A stretch of 64,000 bases of DNA, from positions 6,136 to 70,135 of the forward strand of contig QKYT01000527.1 of the NCBI GenBank assembly GCA_003550305.1, read 5' to 3'. Origin of the DNA: Glomus cerebriforme. Lineage: Eukaryota > Glomeromycota > Glomeromycetes > Glomerales > Glomeraceae. Below the pieces are notes generated by a model. It saw only the letters and a program-made list of their open reading frames with translations, searched no databases and was not told where the DNA came from. This document shows, piece after piece, positions 35,109 through 48,175 of the stretch (position 1 is its first letter; the number at the start of each line of letters is the position of its first letter). A program made the position numbers and the translations under genes.

Positions 35109-36078
35109 NNNNNNNNNNNNNNNNNNNNNNNNNNNNNNNNNNNNNNNNNNNNNNNNNNNNNNNNNNNNNNNNNNNNNNNNNNNNNNNNNNNNNNNNNNNN
35201 NNNNNNNNNNNNNNNNNNNNNNNNNNNNNNNNNNNNNNNNNNNNNNNNNNNNNNNNNNNNNNNNNNNNNNNNNNNNNNNNNNNNNNNNNNNNNNNNNNNN
35301 NNNNNNNNNNNNNNNNNNNNNNNNNNNNNNNNNNNNNNNNNNNNNNNNNNNNNNNNNNNNNNNNNNNNNNNNNNNNNNNNNNNNNNNNNNNNNNNNNNNN
35401 NNNNNNNNNNNNNNNNNNNNNNNNNNNNNNNNNNNNNNNNNNNNNNNNNNNNNNNNNNNNNNNNNNNNNNNNNNNNNNNNNNNNNNNNNNNNNNNNNNNN
35501 NNNNNNNNNNNNNNNNNNNNNNNNNNNNNNNNNNNNNNNNNNNNNNNNNNNNNNNNNNNNNNNNNNNNNNNNNNNNNNNNNNNNNNNNNNNNNNNNNNNN
35601 NNNNNNNNNNNNNNNNNNNNNNNNNNNNNNNNNNNNNNNNNNNNNNNNNNNNNNNNNNNNNNNNNNNNNNNNNNNNNNNNNNNNNNNNNNNNNNNNNNNN
35701 NNNNNNNNNNNNNNNNNNNNNNNNNNNNNNNNNNNNNNNNNNNNNNNNNNNNNNNNNNNNNNNNNNNNNNNNNNNNNNNNNNNNNNNNNNNNNNNNNNNN
35801 NNNNNNNNNNNNNNNNNNNNNNNNNNNNNNNNNNNNNNNNNNNNNNNNNNNNNNNNNNNNNNNNNNNNNNNNNNNNNNNNNNNNNNNNNNNNNNNNNNNN
35901 NNNNNNNNNNNNNNNNNNNNNNNNNNNNNNNNNNNNNNNNNNNNNNNNNNNNNNNNNNNNNNNNNNNNNNNNNNNNNNNNNNNNNNNNNNNNNNNNNNNN
36001 NNNNNNNNNNNNNNNNNNNNNNNNNNNNNNNNNNNNNNNNNNNNNNNNNNNNNNNNNNNNNNNNNNNNNNNNNNNNNN
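35109..36078. other. Assembly gap (N run)
   Basis: A run of 970 N. Open frames crossing it are artefacts. Confidence 0.99.
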
Positions 36079-37610
36079 AGCTAAATTTTTATCAAAATCT
36101 TAATTTAGGCCAATTCCACAGATCGGCGGATATGTATCACCATTTCATTAGAGATATAAAAATGATAAAAAAATAAATACCGTAGATAAAAAAAAGACAA
36201 TAGTGGTCTCATGTTACAAAGATTGGAAGCTAATTAACTAATTAACAAAATGAAAGTAAGGAGATGTCATCGAGATTCAGGATGTGTTTTCCTGTATTTG
36301 CTTTGTTAGAGAGGTACCAATTATTTGCGTTAATCCTTAATTCTACCCAATTATGCGTAAACTCATTATCTTCTGCCACAAAACAAGACATTTCCAGATG
36401 AGTTACACTAAATTATTGCGTATCTTAAATGTATTAATGTAGTGTTTTATTCAAAATAAAAAGGAGTTTGAACGAGAAATTAAAAATCATAAACCATGAA
36501 ATCAAAGTCCATTTTGAATTTTAAGAGGAAAGTAAAATAAATTCATCTAATGATTCGTCATTTTCGGCATAATATAAGATTCAACAGAAGGGCTTTAAAA
36601 TTTATTGCCGTAACAAAAAAAAATATTATTCTGTATCCACATAATATAGTTAATATAGTCATATTTGATGATCAAACTTTTTCACACCCTCAAATTTCAT
36701 TTTAAGGGAGGAGAGAAAATCATGTGCGATAATATTAGGCTTTACAATTTTGTACAAATTGTAACACTCACGTGATCCACATGATTTTACGTGTTGCCAA
36801 CGAAATGCTTTATGGCAACCCAACCATTTTTATCAATGACATATTTCAATTTCCTAATTTCGAATTCTACGAGCGAACGATCATAAGCCAAGAAACAAAG
36901 CATAAAATCTGGGAAGTTTTTTTTTGAAATTTGAGTAAGCTTATTGTAGATAATAAACCAATATGAAATGATAACACGTTTTAAAAAGATTTTTTCTTAT
37001 TTTTAAGATTAGGAGTAACAAAAAAATATAGATTAGCGGACATTTGAAGGGAGGAATTTCTCGAGCCCTAACTCATAAAATGAGAGTTTCTTCCGCTACC
37101 TAATACTAATATTTCTTACTACATGTATATATAGCCCCTAATCTTGAAAATACCTTGTCCTTTATGGCAAGATTCTCTATATATTTATATTGCCTTATTG
37201 TATGAAAATTTAATTCAAATTCCGAAATTTTATCCAGACACAAATATCTGTACATTGAAATTCATATTATAAATTATGATACTGGCCTGTTATGATACTC
37301 CGCGTATAGCATCTAAATTAGTTTTATTTCATTTAACATTCACATCCAAAAAAAGTATACAGAAATATACAATTATGCAATGCAAAAATTATGCATATAC
37401 CTTTTTTATTAAACACTAATAAACAGAAACGTCATTGTTGGGGAGCCTTGGAGGTACTTTAGATTTTACTTTAGCCATTTAACAGTTTTTTTTTTCATTC
37501 TTTCAAAATTTTAAAATACTTTTTTTTTTTTAATATATATCATTATATATATTATTAAAAAAATTTTATTTTATTTTTTTTTCACTGCTCCCAAGATTCG
37601 AAATATAACT

Positions 37611-39772
37611 ATGGAAGAAAAACATAGAACTCCTCCAGTAAATCCGCTTCTATTACGTATTAGAACTTCAATAGCATCATTACGTTCAACATCCTACGCA
37701 ACAAATTATAATTTACTACCACTTACCACCGTTTCTCCTAATACATCACCAATACCACCTACAACCTTTCGTCATGGACGATTGAGGTCTATATTATTCC
37801 CTCCTCACTTTGTAAGGAGGAAGTGGGGGTATTTTAGTTTTATGCTGTTGATTTTATTTATTGTAATAGTTCGATCGCAGTATTCAAAACGTAGTCATGT
37901 ACCTTTTGAAGAGACTCCAGCTGTTACTGGGTAAGCATATTTTAAATTTAACATAAAATCATAAAATCAAAAAGCGAGTTTGTTTTTTTGATTTTTTTTT
38001 TTGATCCGATGAAATTATTTCATTTTGAAAATTTTTTTAACCAACGTTCTGATGTCTATGAATAGACATACAAAAGAATCAAAACATCAAATAAGACCAC
38101 CAGTATTTTCCACGTTCATAGATAATTATCCGAAACAGTTGGCAATTTTAATTCTTACTTCATCAGACACTTCACTAGATACGTTTAGTAAAAGCATAAT
38201 AGATACATGGGGCAAAATAGCTAAACAAAATAAATCATTAAGTGTAGATCTATGGTTTGCTACTCCTGAAGATACATTAAAAAAATTTGGTTGGCCAAAT
38301 ATACCATATGATGAAGTTGGCAGGGAAAGATTTGAAAAGATTGATGATATAATAGAAGATAATAGCATTAATGGTAATAATATAAAGGGATTAGAAAAGG
38401 AATTAAAAAATTTGTTAAAAACAATGATTCAAGAAACTATGATATTTAAGGATCCAACTGAATTAAGTGATGAACAGAAAGAATTTCAAAAGTTAACAAA
38501 GGTAAATAAGTTTATTATTTAATTTAATATTTTATATTTTAATTAATTATTTCTTATTTTTCTCATTCATAGGCACTTCATTACTTATACGAAAATCATT
38601 TAGATCATTATAATTATATATTAAAAATCACAGACAAAACATTTGTTAGATTACCAAAATTACTTGAATTATTATCAATATTAAAAAGTACTGAAAATAA
38701 TAATTTTCTACCTAAATTAATAGGAAGGCCAAATTTAGATCATGAAACTAAAAAAACATTTTGTTTTAAAGGATCAGGTTATATAATAAATAAAAATTTA
38801 TTAACAATGATAGGTCCACATTTACCATTCTGTTTAGCGACTTTAATTAAAAATAGTGGTGATACAAAAGAAAATGATTTACAAGAAGATTTAGCTATAG
38901 AAAGATGTTTTACACAATATGTACCTATGTTTAAAGGATGTGAAACTTTTGTTGGTGATAATGATGATGATAATAATAATGATTTGAAAAAGTTGCGCGG
39001 ATATGAATTTTTATATTTAAAACCTGATGATGAAATTAATTGGGGGAAATATAAAAAACCTTTAGAAATGTTTAATGATGGATATATAAATGGATGGAGA
39101 TTTGCTGATGCTATTGTTATGGGAGAAGTTAAAGATCCTTCAAACTTGATAAAATTAGAAGAATGGTATGGTAAAGATGGAAAATTTAATGAGTTGGTTA
39201 GAGAAATGGGCGGTGTGATACCGGATCCGGAACCTACACAAGAGGATAAGTATAATGAAGATAATGAAGGAGGGAATGATAAAGAAACTACAGATGTGCA
39301 AAGTCAACAATCTGAGAGTGTGGATATATTGATTACATCGACCACAATGTCGACAGAAATATCAACTGAAAATGTTAATGATGAAATAATATCTGAAAAT
39401 TTATCTACTACAGTTGATAATTTAGTAACATCAACTATATCATCTGAAGAATCACCTGAAGAAAAAAAACAAATTGATGAAACATATTCAATTTCTAAAA
39501 TATCTATAGCAACATTAGAAGAAAAAGTTTTATCACAAACAAAAGTAAATCAACAAACATCAACGACAACTATTTCTTCTGTAATAGAAAAACCTACGAT
39601 AATTGTACCAGTAGAAAATAATGATGAATTAATTGATGGCAATAATAATGTAAATGATGGTGATTATGATGATACTATCCTGGTGGATAATCATAATGGA
39701 AATGATGTAGGAGTAGAAGGAGAAGTTAATGATGATTTACCTTTAAATGGTGAAGAATTAGCTGAACCTTAA
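37611..39772 (+). CDS. Type II membrane GT31-like (C1GALT/fringe-type) glycosyltransferase with eroded DxD
   Basis: Exons 37611-37930, 38066-38501 and 38573-39772 give 651 residues. A Ser/Thr/Pro-rich cytosolic tail is followed by one helix near residues 71-90 (WGYFSFMLLILFIVIV), the plan of Golgi glycosyltransferases. The lumenal part has an LAILILTSSD strand (about 124-133), DTWG, and DLWFATPED, like the fringe/C1GALT fold. The strand YNYILKITDKTFV aligns with the family's FLKADDDTYV, so the metal-binding DDD is reduced to TDK with Asp273 left. FCFKGSGYIINKNLL (about 315-329) and EDLAIERCF (357-365) match the conserved GGAGY and ED...GRC motifs. The last 130 residues are an acidic, Ser/Thr-rich tail. 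Known: these enzymes add beta-1,3-linked hexoses to glycans with UDP-sugar and Mn. Whether this one is active is uncertain. Confidence 0.75.
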
Positions 39773-40589
39773 TTAATATTTTTCTTATTTAAATTAATTT
39801 ATGGACATTTTAAGAATAATTGACTTTTTTTTTTGGTTTTTACAATTTATTAAACTTTGTATTTGTTATTTTAAAAAAAAATTTAATATACTGTACACAT
39901 ATATGTTTATTTTGTATAACTGAAAAAAAAGAATTAATTAAAAAATTTTAATTAAAATTTATTTTAATAATTTCTATATTTAACAATCATAAATTTTCAT
40001 TTAGAATGATAATATTGAAGCAAATTATAAAATTATTTTTAACAAGTATATATTATAAAGCAAATAAGAAATTCAGAAAAAAAATTCATTTGTACAAAAA
40101 AAATGTAAGTTGAAAAAAAGAAGATAAAAAAAAATCTACCATGAAAAATTTGCTTAAAAATCACTAAAATTTCATTTTGAAGAGTAAAAGAAAAAAAACA
40201 ATCTACACAAAAAAAAAAAAAAAAGGATTTTGACTGTTTTTAAAACATTCCAAGCAGTAGTAATGATTAAACAGTACCAGCTTTTAAACCATATGTTATA
40301 TCATACTATACTCGTGCCGAAAAAATGTAGCGATCACAAAAAAAGAATCATTATGCAAAAAGTAAGCAAATATTTAACAAAAAAATTTAATATATAATTA
40401 TGAGTATTTGCTATGTATAAAAACTATAATGTATTTTAGAAGAAAAAAATTATTATTTTTTTTCTAAAAAAAACATGAACTCAGTTGCGGGGTAATAAAT
40501 GATACAATCATTAATGGAAATATCTAATATAAAGGCGAAGGAGGGTTAAAGTATATTGATAAAACTCTGGATAAAGAATGGATACATGG
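39773..40589. other. Intergenic, convergent 3' flanks
   Basis: Spacer between the convergent glycosyltransferase and TUP1 genes; A-rich runs, no coding signal. Confidence 0.6.
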
Positions 40590-43500
40590 TTACATTGTTT
40601 CATCATAATACCGCCATACTCTTGCTCGACAATCACCAGAGCCAGTAGCAAAAAGTTTACCAGTTGGACTTAGAGCCACCGAAATTACTTAAAAAAACAA
40701 AATTTTATTTAGTAATAAATACTAATATATTAAATTTATATCATAAATTAATTTATAAACCAACCTGAATTCTTATGTCCTTGTAACATAAATTGTGTTT
40801 GTGCTGTTATGGGATCCCAGAACTGTACTCCTCGATCTTTTGATCCAGATACTACCCAACGACCATCAGGTGAAACTGCCACAGATAATACGAAATCCTT
40901 ATTTTATATATAACAATTATAATAAATAATTGATCAAAATTTTTGAAAATAAAATATCAAATAAGTTAAAATAAAATACCTTGTGACCGGTAAACGTTGT
41001 TTTTGCTTGGTTCTTTTGACCAGATCCACTAGTACCACTTCTTCCAGGATGACTCATATCCCACAACTTTAGAGTCTTATCTAAACTACCCGATACCAAT
41101 GTCTTACCATCGGGAGCAAATGCTACAGAATAAACACTATCTTTATGACCTTCCAACCTTTCTAGAAGGTAACCTGTTCGCGTGTCCCATACACGCACTA
41201 TTTTATCTAATGAACCTGCGGCAACATAGAGAGCATCTGGGCTTATTGCGACACTGGTAACACCGGCATCTTTTTGACTGGGTTCATCGATCGCAAGTTT
41301 ATATAACAGTTCCCCGGATACCATATCCCAAACTCTAGCTGTTTTATCACCTGACCCAGAAACAATAAAACGACCATCACGTGAAAAGTCAAGTGAGTAT
41401 ATATCCTGTTCATGACCAGGAAATAATTTACGGATAGTTTGACTTTGAATGTCCCAGATCTATTAAAAATATAATATAAAGTAATTATTGATACTATTAT
41501 CAATCCAATACCGGAGTATAAAAGTCAATCTACTTACTCTTATTTGTTTATCTTCAGCACCAGTTGCCAAATATTTTCCATCAGGACTAAAGCATACACT
41601 TCGAATATATAAGTCACCAGATTTATCAACACTTGTATCATCCAAAACACTAAATAATAAAAAGTGTATAATAATTCATTGGCAATTTGGATATAAAAAT
41701 ATTAAATAAAAATAAATGTGAATTACCAAATTTTTTGACCAGTCTGAATATCATAAATTTGTGCAATTCTATTACAACCAGTAGCAAGGTATTTTCCATC
41801 ACCACTGAATTTTACACAACATACGACACTTGAAAAAAAAAATTATACATATATAAAATATTAGTATTACGATCTAGTATTTTTTTTTACGATATTCTGA
41901 GAAAAGTTTAGGTTAACTTAATTCATTAGACAACTGTTTAAAGAAAATTACCTATTGTGATCCAATGTGTGGAATAAATCAACATCAAGAACGCGCTGTA
42001 CTTTGGGGTTGAAACTAAATAATAGATAATAATTAAAAGTCACGTGAGAATGAATTCATTTGTTAAATTCAAAAGATAAACGGTAATTTTACAAATGGAA
42101 AACATACATTGCGAACCAATCGCTGCCTTCTTTTTTCAGTTGAGCGGGGACATTTTCGGGATCCATATCGCCTAGTCCAGATTGAGCGCCACTGAGAGGA
42201 CCTTGTTTAATAGGTGGACGATTACCGGGCGGTAATTGAGCGCCCATATTAGGATTGTTTTTACGTTTATTTGATTGAGGACCAGAAGATGGTGGTGCAT
42301 TATTACCGTTAGGAGGAACTCCAGAACTTTGAGGTCCTTCGGGAATATTCTGAGGAATCTGCGATATTAAATTCATTTATATAAGTCATAAATAATCATA
42401 TAACAAAAATATGTTGCATATAAAAATGAAAAAAAAATTTTACCTTGGGCATCTTGTTAACAGGAGGTTTACTGCTTTGACCGACATTCATATAACCGCC
42501 TTGACTTAGTGATTGTTGTCCTGGTGGACCTTGTGGTGGCATTCCATTACTATTATATAAACTAGAAGGTTGTTGAGAATTAGGTGGAATTCCCATCGGT
42601 GGTGGTTGACCATCTTCCATTCGTTGTCGTTTAGGTCCATGCTGTTGCTGTGATAAAGGTGCTGGATTCCCATTCAAATATGGAGATTGTGCGGAACTAC
42701 CACCAGATTGAGGAACACTCTGTGGTGGACCACCTGGACCAGGATAACCACCGGGATGACCCTGTTGACTGCCTGGTGGAGGTTGATCTATAGACATTTG
42801 AGGTGGTGCAACGAGAACTTGACCACCACCGCCTCCACCGCTCATGATTGCACCAAATATATTGTTTTGACCTTGACCAATAGTTGGTGGTGGTGGTTGA
42901 GGATGTGATGGTGGTGGTTGAGTATGAGAACTAGAAGGATGAGGATGCAATCTTTGTTGATCAATATCACGCTGAAGAGCGCGTAATTCATTATCGTATC
43001 TACCACCATATTCGGGGCGATTTCAAGTAATTAGAATCACAAGGTAGAAATCGATCAAAAATAAATTCATTAGCATAAAACTATCAAAAAAATAAAATAA
43101 AATAAAAATAATTTTTCAAGATATTTATACTTACTGTGCTTTCATGTTTTTCTGTGTAGCCTGTAAATCATATAATCCTTGACGGATAAGATTAACCTCA
43201 TCAGTTTGTTGCTGCACTAAAAGTATTAAAGATATTATAAAATAAGCGAGTCGAACTGTTGATACAACATCCCAATAAAGAATCAACTTAATGAAAAAAA
43301 AAATATATATATATTCTTCTTAGACTCCATATAATCCATATTGAAAATTTTGAAAAAAAAAAATAATCCAAATATTACACATCATTACTTATATTGATAC
43401 AAATCTCTATCATCTTATATATTATTAAGATAATAAAAAAAAAAAGAAAAAAAAAAAAGAGCATTCCAAGGAAGAACGAAGTGAAGGAATTATTCATTAA

Positions 43501-43972
43501 TGCAAGAAACTATTATGGTAATTGTTAATTAATGTTTGTTGGTTGTACAGATCAACTTTAATACGCCATCAAATCCGATTGATTGTAAACATAATAGTAG
43601 CAAAATAGAAATTTTGTGCATATAAAAAATTATAATTTCCGTACGAAAAGATATACTACTTTAAAGTATTAAAGATATCCTTAGAGCATAAATTATCAAA
43701 TCTGATATTTTAATCTCATGAATTAATTCTTTCCATTGATTTAATAATCCATTCGAACAATAATATAAAAATGGAAAGTAATGTTGATGTAATGTCTAAT
43801 CTAACATAATCTCACCTTTATGTTCCAGGTCATCACGTTGCATTTTATACATCGCAGCTTCTTGTTGAAGGTTATCGAATTCTTGTTTTAGAGCATCAAA
43901 GAGTTCATTCACACGATTTGTTCCTGCTCCACCACCAGGAACAAGTTGCCTATGGTTGTAAATATTTGACAT
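40590..43972 (-). CDS. TUP1: Transcriptional corepressor TUP1
   Basis: Ten minus-strand exons: 43972-43816, 43216-43135, 42999-42444, 42358-42108, 42014-41952, 41828-41727, 41649-41538, 41459-40980, 40897-40765, 40687-40590; all phases fit, 677 residues. Residues about 15-95 form the Tup_N tetramerisation helix ([14 protein letters not shown]...), which in yeast binds Ssn6/Cyc8. A long Pro/Gln/Gly-rich linker (about 100-350) follows with a basic KRQR and an NKRKNNP segment. The hallmark [19 protein letters not shown] stretch leads into seven WD40 repeats, including [20 protein letters not shown] and [20 protein letters not shown], ending VWRYYDETM. The acceptor for exon 3 was chosen at GGTAG (43000) because no upstream AG keeps the frame open. 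Recruited by DNA-binding repressors in the nucleus. Family assignment is very secure. Confidence 0.95.
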
Positions 43973-46900
43973 GTCTGTACCAATTCAAAAGTTGATGGCG
44001 GTCTATTTCTAATATAAAAATATATATATATATATATTATGAAGGTACACGGAATAACAGAAATTTTAAAAAGAAAAAAAAAACTAAAAGTCAATAAAAA
44101 TAAATATTCAAAAATAAAAATAACAAGTTTTATTTGTATTTTGTTTTTCCTCCTTAAAAGAAAAAGTAAGACTAATAGGACAAAAACCAACTCAAATGTA
44201 GTTAAGTAATTCTCAGTGGTTCAATTTTTAAAAGGAGTAATGGGAAGAAGAGCAAGATTAAGGATGGGAAAAAATAAAAAAGCTGACAAATGTTCAATAT
44301 GCAAAGCAGTACTTACTTCAGATTAACAATAGAAAATATTTTTGTGTCCCTCGAAGAGACGAACGAACGAAGAGAATAGTAAATTAGGATCAACAACAAA
44401 AAGAACAAAATAACGTTTGTTTTCCCTTTTTTTAAAAAGAAGCAAGTGTGGGCAAAAGAGAGTTTTTGGGGGGTGCAAAAGTAAAAATAAGCAAAGTAGT
44501 GGACTAAAAATTGAAAAAAAAAATTGATCAAACTAGGGAACCACAGAACTCTAATGGCACAAAACGAAATTTGTTTACGTCATTTAAAACAACTAAACTA
44601 CATAAGGAAAGATGTATAACTATTCAAATGAGTACAGCAGATTGTAAAAAAAATCCTGAATCAACACCGAGTCAAATTGTCAAATTAATCTTTTTTTTAT
44701 ATTATATAAAAAAAAAATTTTTTTTTATTACAATGCCGATCTGTACTGTTTTTTGTATCTGAGTTGTTTAGACTGCATTGTTTGATATTGTTTAAGTCGC
44801 CGACTGAATAAAAAAGTTGATTGATATTGATAAGACTTTTTATTAGCACCAGTGTGATGACTGTGATGTGCAATGCCGATACTTTCATCCAAACTATTTT
44901 TATTTTATATTATACTCCTATTTAATTAAGATAGTAATATATAATATGGTTAGACTCGTGAATTTAAAAAAAAATTTTTTTTTTTNNNAAAAAAAAAAAT
45001 TTTTTAAAGAAGTGGCAAGGGTAAATTAAGAAGTAAATCTTTGTAATACATCAATTCTAATTAGGTAACACAAAAATTGGGGTTCATTGGTTGGTCCCTC
45101 CGGCAATCAAACTTCCAAAAACAAGTTGATAACCCGAACGGAATGTAATCAGTCTAATACCAGAAGTTTCATCCCTTAAACCTTTTTTCGATTTTTTTTT
45201 TTTTTTTTAAACAAACAATTCATTATCGCATTCATTATTTCAAATTTATATTCCGATAATAGACGGATTAATGCAACATATTTTTATGTCATGAATGAAT
45301 TATTGAAAAAAGGAAAAGAAAAGGGATTGAAAGTAAAATGTGATTTATTGAAAAATAAATCTTTCAATAAAATCAAATTTAAAAATTTCTTCTCTTGCTT
45401 ACGTAATCTTAACATTTTAGTCTTTTAGTTTACCAAATATCAAATTCTTGCACATTGGCATGATTGTTTATGATTATTACCAAAATATAAAATTACTATT
45501 CTCGATATGGTTTGAATGTGCCACATGGCATTGATCACATGCCACAGTAGAAGGAAAAGAAGAAAAAGAATAATCTCAGGCACTATCAATTATCAAACTA
45601 TAATCATAGTTCTATAGTTGCATGTAAATCAATGCGGAGGACTTAAGCTACTGCGCCATAAAGATTAAAAAAAGATTAAAAATAGTATAATCGGGTGACA
45701 ATAAATAGATCTATTTAAATTGATTGTTCTTTTTCTCTTTTTTTTTTTTTTTATATTATTATTCTTATTATTATTCTTATTATTTTATTTGTTTGTGTAC
45801 CAAAGACATCGTGTGAGTGATGTCAATTTACTTAACCAACAAGAGTATTCGTGCGTTTTTGAAATTTCAAATGATAAAGAACAATATTTAATACTTAATG
45901 TTTATGTGTAATAAACAAGTGGACGTGATCCGCGGTAGGAGATTTAATTTATTTATGAAAAATACAGTCTAATCTTTATTGGGATTAGCATGGAAATTCT
46001 TCCGAAAATAGGTTATTTGGTTCATCAATCCCATAAATAACCTGTCATTTTATTTCTTGTGAATCATTCCCACCATTCTTTTTTCTTTTTAGCAGTCAAG
46101 TAAAGGATGGGCTGAAGATGCTTAATCTAATTAATTTAAAAAATTCTTTCAGGAAATTGGGCTTCCCGAAGCGTTGTTCTTTTTGTGTTACTAAAATACC
46201 ACGATCATCGAATGTCACTTTTGTACCATCACATGATGGTCGTTGAAATATTCCCCACACATTCCCGCTATTTTCATTTTAATCGGCACTTGGCAGCTAA
46301 CCTGTTACAACACCTGTTCGTTTAAAAAAAAAAAATCCCTTTATATTTTAGTAAAAGATGATTTGCTAAACCGTTAAAGGGATGACTTACCCCACAGATG
46401 AGTACACTATGTTTAAAAAAAACGATTATGATTTTCATGTTTATTATCTAAAATAATAACAAACTAGATAAATAATTCCTTTCTCTATTAATCTAAAAAT
46501 GATTATGAATAAAGACAATTATTATCAAACAAACACTTTCTAAAAGATTTTTAATTACGGGATAAAGAAGTGCAACAAAGCCCCAAACACAAAAAAAAAA
46601 ATTCCAGAGTATTTTTTTTTTTTTTTTTTCCTCCAAGGTCAACGCTCATTTCCGTAAAGTGCACATCGCACGTTTTTTTCTTTTAAATAAAAAAGCCATA
46701 TTTCCCTTTTATGATAAATATACCAATAAGCTGATCTCTTGTATATTTATCTACTAACTTTGTATAGAAATGTTTTTTTAAGCCTTGCCAAGCAGGTATT
46801 TATTAGCGTAATCCGAGATAAAATCTATCACAGACTTATGCCGGTTCAAGTTATAAATAGGTATCAATTCATGTTCATCATCACAAGAAAACTTTAATGA

Positions 46901-46991
46901 TGGTTATCAATGATCATAAAAAAAATTTTTTTTCACTTTGACTCTGGAATATTTTACTCAGCGAATTGTTATTATTATTATTTTTTTTTTT

Positions 46992-47101
46992 NNNNNNNNN
47001 NNNNNNNNNNNNNNNNNNNNNNNNNNNNNNNNNNNNNNNNNNNNNNNNNNNNNNNNNNNNNNNNNNNNNNNNNNNNNNNNNNNNNNNNNNNNNNNNNNNN
47101 N
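46992..47101. other. Assembly gap (N run)
   Basis: A run of 110 N between T tracts; open frames crossing it are artefacts. Confidence 0.99.
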
Positions 47102-47319
47102 TTTTTTTTTTTTTTTATCATACTCATTTAATTTATGTATTATGCGGGATGTCCTAAAATTAATTAAATTTTTTTTTCTCAATGCTCCATAATCTATTAA
47201 CTCTTTTAGGTTTAGTGGATTCTTGTTTATTTTATAAAAATTTAATTGGTTGGCGAAATTACTAATACGATAAAGCATTTGTTTAGAGAAATTGCGTATT
47301 TTACGACATAGTACACACA

Positions 47320-47720
47320 ACATAAAGTAGATCGTTATTTGTTATATCACTAATCATTTGTAATAATATTTCACATCAATCACATGTGATAAACTGCTTT
47401 GATTTTGATAAAGAATCGATGTTAGATGATTGGAAATCTCTGATCATTTCATCCAATGATTATAAATCGATCGGTCGCATAAACAATATTTCCATTCGAG
47501 TTGTAAATGATCATCACTTATATCTCATGTGTTACATTCATTCTCAATGACGGAAAATTCATCAAAGAATTTTACTCTTCACCTCAAAGAACGTCCAAAT
47601 CATTTTGCAAAGTAAGGATGAATGAATCCTATATTAAGTTTTCTTTGGTTTATTTAAAAGTGTTTGTTCAATTACATTATCTATCTTTTTTTTTTAGTTG
47701 TTGCGTTTCGAACAAATAAT
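47320..47720 (+). pseudogene. Possible decayed protein-coding fragment
   Basis: One frame is open from about 47320 to 47548 and reads as plausible protein (for example MLDDWKSLIISSNDYKSIG). Similar-looking protein continues in another frame (LNDGKFIKEFYSSPQRTSK) to a GTAAGG donor-like site near 47612, and an acceptor-like T tract ending TAG lies at 47698. The frame change suggests an old, broken gene. No family recognised and the region is short, so this is weak. Confidence 0.25.
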
Positions 47721-48175
47721 CTTTTATAACTTTCAATTGAAAGAATTTTTTTTAACTATTTTTTTATTTTGTTTCTATTCGGAATTTCCATTTTTAATTT
47801 CATTTTGTTTCATGAATATAAAATATATTCGATAATTAATTCTTTTAATCTAACATTGATTTTATATTGTTTTTTGAATCTTGTTTAGTTTCATTTATCA
47901 TTTCGTTCACATGATCTCAAAGAGAATGGTGTAATTACTTTATATTTATTTATTTTTTTTTGTTAATTTTATTATATATTTCAAACAAAAAATAAAACAA
48001 AATTTAAAAATAAAAACATAATTATAATTTTAATATCGAATGGTGTGAGGGATATAAGGATACATTGTTATTATTTGTCAATCATTGCAACAATTTCGTT
48101 ACGAACCGTCTAATGATTGATAACCAAGATTCCTTTAATATTATTATTTGTTAAAAAAATATCAATATTATAAAG

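Larger units (their letters stand above)
33777..37610. other. Intergenic region with a GC-richer island and a 970-bp gap
   Basis: Holds the GC-richer island (about 34260-34810) and the N gap at 35109-36078. From 36079 to 37610 it is AT-rich sequence with no gene seen, ending in the promoter of the glycosyltransferase gene. Confidence 0.5.
43973..48175. other. Long intergenic region with gaps
   Basis: The TUP1 promoter is followed by about 4 kb of AT-rich DNA with ambiguous bases at 44986-44988 and an N gap at 46992-47101. A 19-base near-palindrome TGGCATTGATCACATGCCA lies at 45526-45544. The frames at 43909, 44313, 44511 and 45720 are low-complexity. A protein-like but broken stretch at 47320-47720 is listed separately. 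Confidence 0.5.

Noticed and set aside
35071..36103. Two long open frames of over 330 codons
   Set aside because: They consist almost entirely of the N gap and carry no real codons.
46910..47323. Overlapping open frames around the gap
   Set aside because: They are created by N bases and T tracts.
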